A DNA stretch of 64,000 nucleotides from Actinospica acidithermotolerans. Lineage in GTDB: Bacteria; Actinomycetota; Actinomycetes; Streptomycetales; Catenulisporaceae. Shown here one piece after another: positions 59,205 to 64,000 of this stretch. The stretch covers positions 1 through 64,000 of the forward strand of contig NZ_JAGSOH010000002.1 of assembly GCF_018139625.1 (NCBI RefSeq), read 5' to 3'. The translations under genes and the position numbers were made by a program. The notes under the pieces are model-generated. The model was not told the DNA's origin, did no database searches, and worked only from the letters and a program-made list of their open reading frames with translations. Numbering within the stretch: position 1 is the first letter of the stretch; every line of letters starts with the position of its first letter.

Positions 59205-59768
59205 GCGCGGCGGCGACGCGGCCCGAAGAGGCGCCGGAGAGCTCGCGGCTGCCGGTGCTGCTCTGGCTGGCCTGGCGTTTCCTGCCTCCGCTGCACCGCC
59301 AGGACCAGCGCACGCTGACGTGGGTCGGCGCGTCCTGCGCGTACCTCGCGGTGCCGCTGACCGTGGGCCTGGCGGCCGACCACGTGCCCGGGCTGACCCT
59401 GCTCAGCCTGCTGTTCCTCTCGGCGCCCGGGCTGCCGATCTGGTGGATGAGCGCGATTCCGCTCGGCGAGCGCCGCCGCGAGACCTCTCTGGCGCTGCGT
59501 CAGGCGCGGATCAACACGCGCAGCGCCGCGGCCACCTCGATCAGCAGGCAGGTGGCGTACCCGGCGGCCGGAGCGATCGCCGGCACGGTGCTGATCGCGC
59601 TGCTGCACGGTCCGATCGGCCGCGCGCTGCCGGCGAAGGCGCCGCTCGCGATCGCGATCAGGAGCGCATCGGGCAACTGGCTGCTCGCGTCCGTGGCCTC
59701 GGTCGCACTGCTCGTCGCGCTCACGGCCGTCCTCGGCACCAAGGGTTCGGCCGACTGCTACGCGAAGG

Positions 59769-60455
<687 letters not shown>

Positions 60456-60460
60456 CGGCG

Positions 60461-61570
60461 TCAGTCCTCGTGCGCGGCGAGCTGGCCGCAGGCGCCGTCG
60501 ATCTCCCGGCCGCGGGTATCCCGGACCGTCACCGGCACGCCGTGCGCCTCGAGCGTGCGCACGAACGCGGCCTCGTCCTCGGGCCGGGAGGCGGTCCACT
60601 TCGAGCCCGGCGTCGGGTTCAGCGGGATCAGGTTCACGTGCGCGAGCTTGCCCTTGAGCCGCTTGCCGAGCAGGTCGGCGCGCCAGGCCTGGTCGTTGAT
60701 GTCCTTGATCAGCGCGTACTCGATGGAGACGCGGCGGCCGGTCTGCCCCGCGTAGTCCCACGCGGCGCCCAGCACCTCGCCCACCTTCCAGCGCGTGTTC
60801 ACCGGCACGAGCTCGTCGCGCAGCTCGTCGTCCGGGGCGTGCAGCGAGACGGCCAGCGTGACGCTCAGCTTCTCCGCCGTCAGCCGCTCGATCGCCGGGA
60901 CCAGGCCGACCGTGGAGACGGTGATGTGCCGCTGGGACAGGCCGAGGCCCTCCGGCGCCGGGTCGACCAGCCGGTGCACCGCGCCGATGACCGCCTTGTA
61001 GTTCGCCAGCGGCTCGCCCATGCCCATGAACACGACGTTGGACACCCGGCCGGGACCGCCGGGCACCTCGCCGCGGGCCAGCGTGCGGGCTCCGGCGACC
61101 ACCTGCTCGACGATCTCGGCGGTCGACATGTTGCGGGTCAGCCCCGCCTGGCCGGTCGCGCAGAACGGGCAGTTCATGCCGCAGCCGGCCTGCGAGGAGA
61201 CGCACATCGTGGTGCGGTCCGGGTAGCGCATCAGCACGGACTCGACCAGCGCGCCGTCGTGCAGCTTCCACAGGGTCTTGCGCGTCGTGCCCTTGTCCGC
61301 GGTCAGCTCGCGCACCGGCGTCATCAGCGCCGGCAGCATCGCCTCGCGCAGTTGCTCACGCTGGGCCAGCGGGATGTCCGTCCAGCCCTGCGGGTCGTCC
61401 TCGAGCCGGTCGAAGTAGTGCTTGGACAGCTGCGCGGCCCGGAATCCGGGCAGACCGGCGTCGCTCAGGGCCTGCTTGCGCTCGGCGAGGGTCAGGTCGG
61501 CGAGGTGACGCGGGGGCTTGCCCCGGCGCGGGGCCTCGAAGACCAGCACCCCCGGCTTCTGTGCGCTCAT
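60461..61570 (-). CDS. rlmN: 23S rRNA (adenine2503-C2)-methyltransferase
   Basis: A 369-residue radical SAM enzyme. The cluster cysteines are in '[14 protein letters not shown]', with '[16 protein letters not shown]' and '[13 protein letters not shown]' following, and the catalytic Cys region near the C-terminus at '[12 protein letters not shown]'. It methylates A2503 of 23S rRNA and A37 of some tRNAs. It follows cdsA in the usual actinobacterial order. Confidence 0.96.
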   Translation of the reverse strand: MSAQKPGVLVFEAPRRGKPPRHLADLTLAERKQALSDAGLPGFRAAQLSKHYFDRLEDDPQGWTDIPLAQREQLREAMLPALMTPVRELTADKGTTRKTLWKLHDGALVESVLMRYPDRTTMCVSSQAGCGMNCPFCATGQAGLTRNMSTAEIVEQVVAGARTLARGEVPGGPGRVSNVVFMGMGEPLANYKAVIGAVHRLVDPAPEGLGLSQRHITVSTVGLVPAIERLTAEKLSVTLAVSLHAPDDELRDELVPVNTRWKVGEVLGAAWDYAGQTGRRVSIEYALIKDINDQAWRADLLGKRLKGKLAHVNLIPLNPTPGSKWTASRPEDEAAFVRTLEAHGVPVTVRDTRGREIDGACGQLAAHED

Positions 61571-61600
61571 CCCTCTATTGTCCCATGCGGGGACCGGTGC

Positions 61601-62461
61601 TCATTTCCTGAGGAAGACCGAGAGCAGCAGGTAGACGACCGGGGCCGTGGGCAGCAGCGAGTCGAGCCGGTCCATGATGCCGCCGTGGCCCGGCAGCAGG
61701 TGCCCCATGTCCTTGATGCCGAGGTCGCGCTTGATCATCGACTCGCACAGGTCGCCGAGCGTCGCGCTGGCCACGACCGCGACGCCGGTCACCGCGCCCT
61801 GCCAGTACTGGCCGTGCAGCATCAGGTTCATCCCGACCGCGCCCGCGGCGGCCGCGGCGACGACCGAGCCGAACAGCCCCTCCCAGGACTTCTTCGGCGA
61901 GATCTTCGGGGCGAGCGGGTGCCGGCCGATCAGCACGCCGGCAGCGTAGCCGCCGGTGTCGTTGCAGACCACCAGGATCAGGAAGAGCAGCACGCGCTGG
62001 GCGCCCTGGTCCTCGGCCGTCAGCAGTGCCGCGAACCCGGCCAGGAACGGCACGTAGACCACGGCCAGGATGCCCGCGGTGGCGTCCCGCAGGTAGCCCT
62101 CGGCGCCGTCGGCCAGCCGCCAGACCAGGATGGCCACGGCCGTCAGCGCCAGCACCGAGGCCAGCGCGCCCTCCCCGGAGAAGTACGCGGCGGCGAGGAT
62201 GCCCAGGCCGCCGACGCACACCGGCACCAGCGGCAGGACGATGCCGCGCTCCTTGAGCGCGTTGCTCAGCTCGCGCAGCGCGAACAGGACGGCGAGCGCG
62301 ATCACGCCGATGAACGCGGCCTTCTCCACCAGGAGCGAGGCGACGATCACCGCGCCGAGGCCCACGCCGACGCCGATGGCCGCGGGCAGGTTGCGGCCGG
62401 CCTTGCCCGTGGCCTTGGGCTCCGCCACGGGCTGCTCCCTCCGCTTCACAGCGTTTGTCAC
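61601..62461 (-). CDS. cdsA: Phosphatidate cytidylyltransferase
   Basis: A 286-residue integral membrane enzyme with about seven to eight helices. The diagnostic C-terminal motif 'DLGIKDMGHLLPGHGGIMDR' is intact, and 'CNDTGGYAAGVLIGRHPLAPK' precedes it. It converts phosphatidate and CTP to CDP-diacylglycerol for phospholipid synthesis. The 147-base gap to frr contains no gene. Confidence 0.95.
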   Translation of the reverse strand: MTNAVKRREQPVAEPKATGKAGRNLPAAIGVGVGLGAVIVASLLVEKAAFIGVIALAVLFALRELSNALKERGIVLPLVPVCVGGLGILAAAYFSGEGALASVLALTAVAILVWRLADGAEGYLRDATAGILAVVYVPFLAGFAALLTAEDQGAQRVLLFLILVVCNDTGGYAAGVLIGRHPLAPKISPKKSWEGLFGSVVAAAAAGAVGMNLMLHGQYWQGAVTGVAVVASATLGDLCESMIKRDLGIKDMGHLLPGHGGIMDRLDSLLPTAPVVYLLLSVFLRK

Positions 62462-62608
62462 CAGCGCCCGCCCACTTTCCTTTTCGCTCTCACGACAACA
62501 ATCCTCGCTCCGGACCGCCGCCGCAGGAAGGCTACACCGCCCGCCTTTTCACAGCTCGGGCCGCCCGCGAGTCCCCCCGTGGGCGGCCGGGCCGCGCCGT
62601 CGCCCCGC

Positions 62609-63166
62609 TCACACCTCGAGCAGTTCGGCTTCCTTGTGCTTGAGCAGCTCGTCGATCTTGGCGGTGTGCTTCGCGGTCAGGTCGTCGAGCTCCTTCTCCG
62701 CGCGCCGGCCCTCGTCCTCGCCGACCTCGCCGTCCTTGACCAGCTTGTCGATGGCCTCCTTGGCGTGCCGGCGGATGTTGCGCACCGACACCTTGGAGTC
62801 CTCGCCCTTGGACTTGGCGAGCTTGATGTACTCGCGGCGGCGCTCCTCGGTCAGCTGCGGGAAGACCACGCGGATGAGGTTGCCGTCGTTCGACGGGTTC
62901 ACCCCCAGGTCGGAGTCGCGGATCGCCTTCTCGACGGCGGCCAGCGAGCTCTTGTCGTAGACGGAGATCGTCGCCATCCGCGGCTCCGGCGCCTGGATCG
63001 TCGCCAGCTGCGGGATGGGGGTCATGGTGCCGTAGTAGTCCACCACGATCTTGTTGAACATCGCCGGGGTGGCCCGGCCGGTCCGGATGCCGGCGAAGTC
63101 CTCCTTGGCCACGGACACGGCCTTGTCCATCTTCTCCTCGGCCTCGAGGAGGGTCTCGTCGATCAT
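62609..63166 (-). CDS. frr: Ribosome recycling factor
   Basis: A 185-residue protein from ATG 63166; a GTG one codon upstream is too close to the GGAG. '[20 protein letters not shown]', '[16 protein letters not shown]', '[21 protein letters not shown]' and '[17 protein letters not shown]' are the family signatures. It splits post-termination ribosomes with EF-G. It lies 62 bases after pyrH. Confidence 0.97.
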   Translation of the reverse strand: MIDETLLEAEEKMDKAVSVAKEDFAGIRTGRATPAMFNKIVVDYYGTMTPIPQLATIQAPEPRMATISVYDKSSLAAVEKAIRDSDLGVNPSNDGNLIRVVFPQLTEERRREYIKLAKSKGEDSKVSVRNIRRHAKEAIDKLVKDGEVGEDEGRRAEKELDDLTAKHTAKIDELLKHKEAELLEV

Positions 63167-63228
63167 CACGGCTCCCTACATCCGGGTTCTGCACATTGGG
63201 TTGGGACTAAGCTGCTGCAGGGCACACG

Positions 63229-63981
63229 CTACTGCGCGTCGAGGTCGTCGACACGGCACACCAGGGTACCGATCTTCTCCCCGGCCACGGCGCGGCCGAT
63301 GTTGCCCTCGGTCTCCAGCTCGAAGGCGAGCAGCGGAAGCTTGTTGTCGCCGCACAGCGAGACCGCCGCGGCGTCGATCACCTTCAGGCCGCGCACCAGG
63401 AACTCGCGCGGGTCGATCACGTCGAAGCGGTGCGCGTCCGGGTTCGCCTTGGGGTCGGAGTCGTAGATGCCGTCCACCCCCTGCTTGGCCATGAGCACCA
63501 CCTCGGCGCCGATCTCCAGCGCGCGCTGGGCGGCCGTGGTGTCGGTGGTGAAGAACGGCATTCCGGCGCCGGCGCCGAAGATGACCACGCGGCCCTTCTC
63601 CAGGTGCCGGATGGCCTTGCGCGGGATGTACGGCTCGGCGACCTGGGCCATGGTGATCGCGGTCTGCACCCGCGTCTCGACGCCCTGCTTCTCCAGGAAG
63701 TCCTGCAGCGCCAGGCAGTTCATGACGGTGCCCAGCATGCCCATGTAGTCGCCGCGGGCCTGCTCCATGCCGCGGATCTTGAGCTCGGCGCCGCGGAAGA
63801 AGTTGCCGCCGCCGACCACGACGGCGATCTGCGTCCCGGTGGCCCGCTGCGCCTCGGCGATCTGCCGGGCGATCGACTGCACCACGTCGGGGTCGACCCC
63901 GACCTTGCCGCCGCCGAACACCTCCCCGGACAGCTTGAGCAGGACACGCTTGTACGGGGATTTGCTGAGTCGTTCCGGCAC
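63229..63981 (-). CDS. pyrH: UMP kinase
   Basis: A 250-residue bacterial UMP kinase from GTG 63981 with AGGAGGT upstream. '[14 protein letters not shown]', '[14 protein letters not shown]', '[19 protein letters not shown]'-type segment and '[19 protein letters not shown]' match the amino acid kinase fold. It makes UDP from UMP. It normally follows tsf, which would lie beyond the right edge. Confidence 0.96.
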   Translation of the reverse strand: MPERLSKSPYKRVLLKLSGEVFGGGKVGVDPDVVQSIARQIAEAQRATGTQIAVVVGGGNFFRGAELKIRGMEQARGDYMGMLGTVMNCLALQDFLEKQGVETRVQTAITMAQVAEPYIPRKAIRHLEKGRVVIFGAGAGMPFFTTDTTAAQRALEIGAEVVLMAKQGVDGIYDSDPKANPDAHRFDVIDPREFLVRGLKVIDAAAVSLCGDNKLPLLAFELETEGNIGRAVAGEKIGTLVCRVDDLDAQ

Positions 63982-64000
63982 GCTCGACCTCCTGGCTCGG

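Overview
The window is GC-rich DNA from an actinobacterium. Its housekeeping gene order (pyrH-frr-cdsA-rlmN ... dxr-rseP-ispG-GNAT-proS-rimP-nusA-ylxR-infB-ylxP-rbfA-truB ... ribF), the AfsA-type butyrolactone synthesis gene, DUF2510, PucR and DUF4081-GNAT proteins, and frequent GTG starts fit the Streptomycetales/Catenulisporales side of the phylum. The genus cannot be read from the sequence. No rRNA, tRNA, CRISPR array, transposase or integrase was seen.

Layout, left to right. (1) 1-3503: the 3' part of a proline-rich MinD/ParA ATPase and a Tat-exported dimethylformamidase-beta-like protein. (2) 3534-13988: an IclR-associated locus with all five catabolic steps from choline to glycine. A leftward operon (aldehyde dehydrogenase, GMC dehydrogenase, APC permease) and a rightward operon (dimethylglycine/sarcosine dehydrogenase with GcvT domain, monomeric sarcosine oxidase, Rieske oxygenase) diverge from a 249-bp region. 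That region carries sequences resembling a palindrome at the iclR start codon. (3) 13985-20773: an M20 peptidase, an unknown polytopic membrane protein, ribF, a small membrane protein, truB, rbfA and ylxP. (4) 20922-33286: infB, ylxR, nusA, rimP, proS, a GNAT, ispG, rseP and dxr, all leftward. (5) 33393-41494: a solitary AfsA-like gene, an aldehyde dehydrogenase, a DUF2510/VirD4-like ATPase, gabT, a PAP2 phosphatase and an AbiEi-like protein. (6) 41588-58342: a polyamine/GABA catabolic region. It has a long leftward operon (aldehyde dehydrogenase, PotDABC, FAD oxidoreductase, mmsA) with a divergent PucR regulator, another aldehyde dehydrogenase, and a rightward operon (Lrp regulator, omega-aminotransferase, flavin split-barrel protein, FAD oxidoreductase). 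(7) 58440-64000: a small ABC pair, a HAD hydrolase, then rlmN, cdsA, frr and pyrH, leftward.

The catabolic modules appear to feed central metabolism: choline methyl groups are removed stepwise to glycine. Polyamines are imported by PotABCD, deaminated by FAD oxidoreductases or the aminotransferase, oxidised by aldehyde dehydrogenases to GABA, and passed by GabT to succinate semialdehyde. No gamma-glutamylpolyamine synthetase or hydrolase is present in the window.

The most unusual feature is recurrent short tandem duplication at gene ends. Copies of the stop-codon region lie just beyond truB, rseP, the AfsA-like gene, the aldehyde dehydrogenase facing it, and the FAD oxidoreductase ending at 43252. 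One gene start (56279) is similarly duplicated. I did not find a clearly new defence or mobile system. The strongest regulatory leads are the IclR motif set, an Lrp-type inverted repeat, and a pair of mutually exclusive hairpins after potC.
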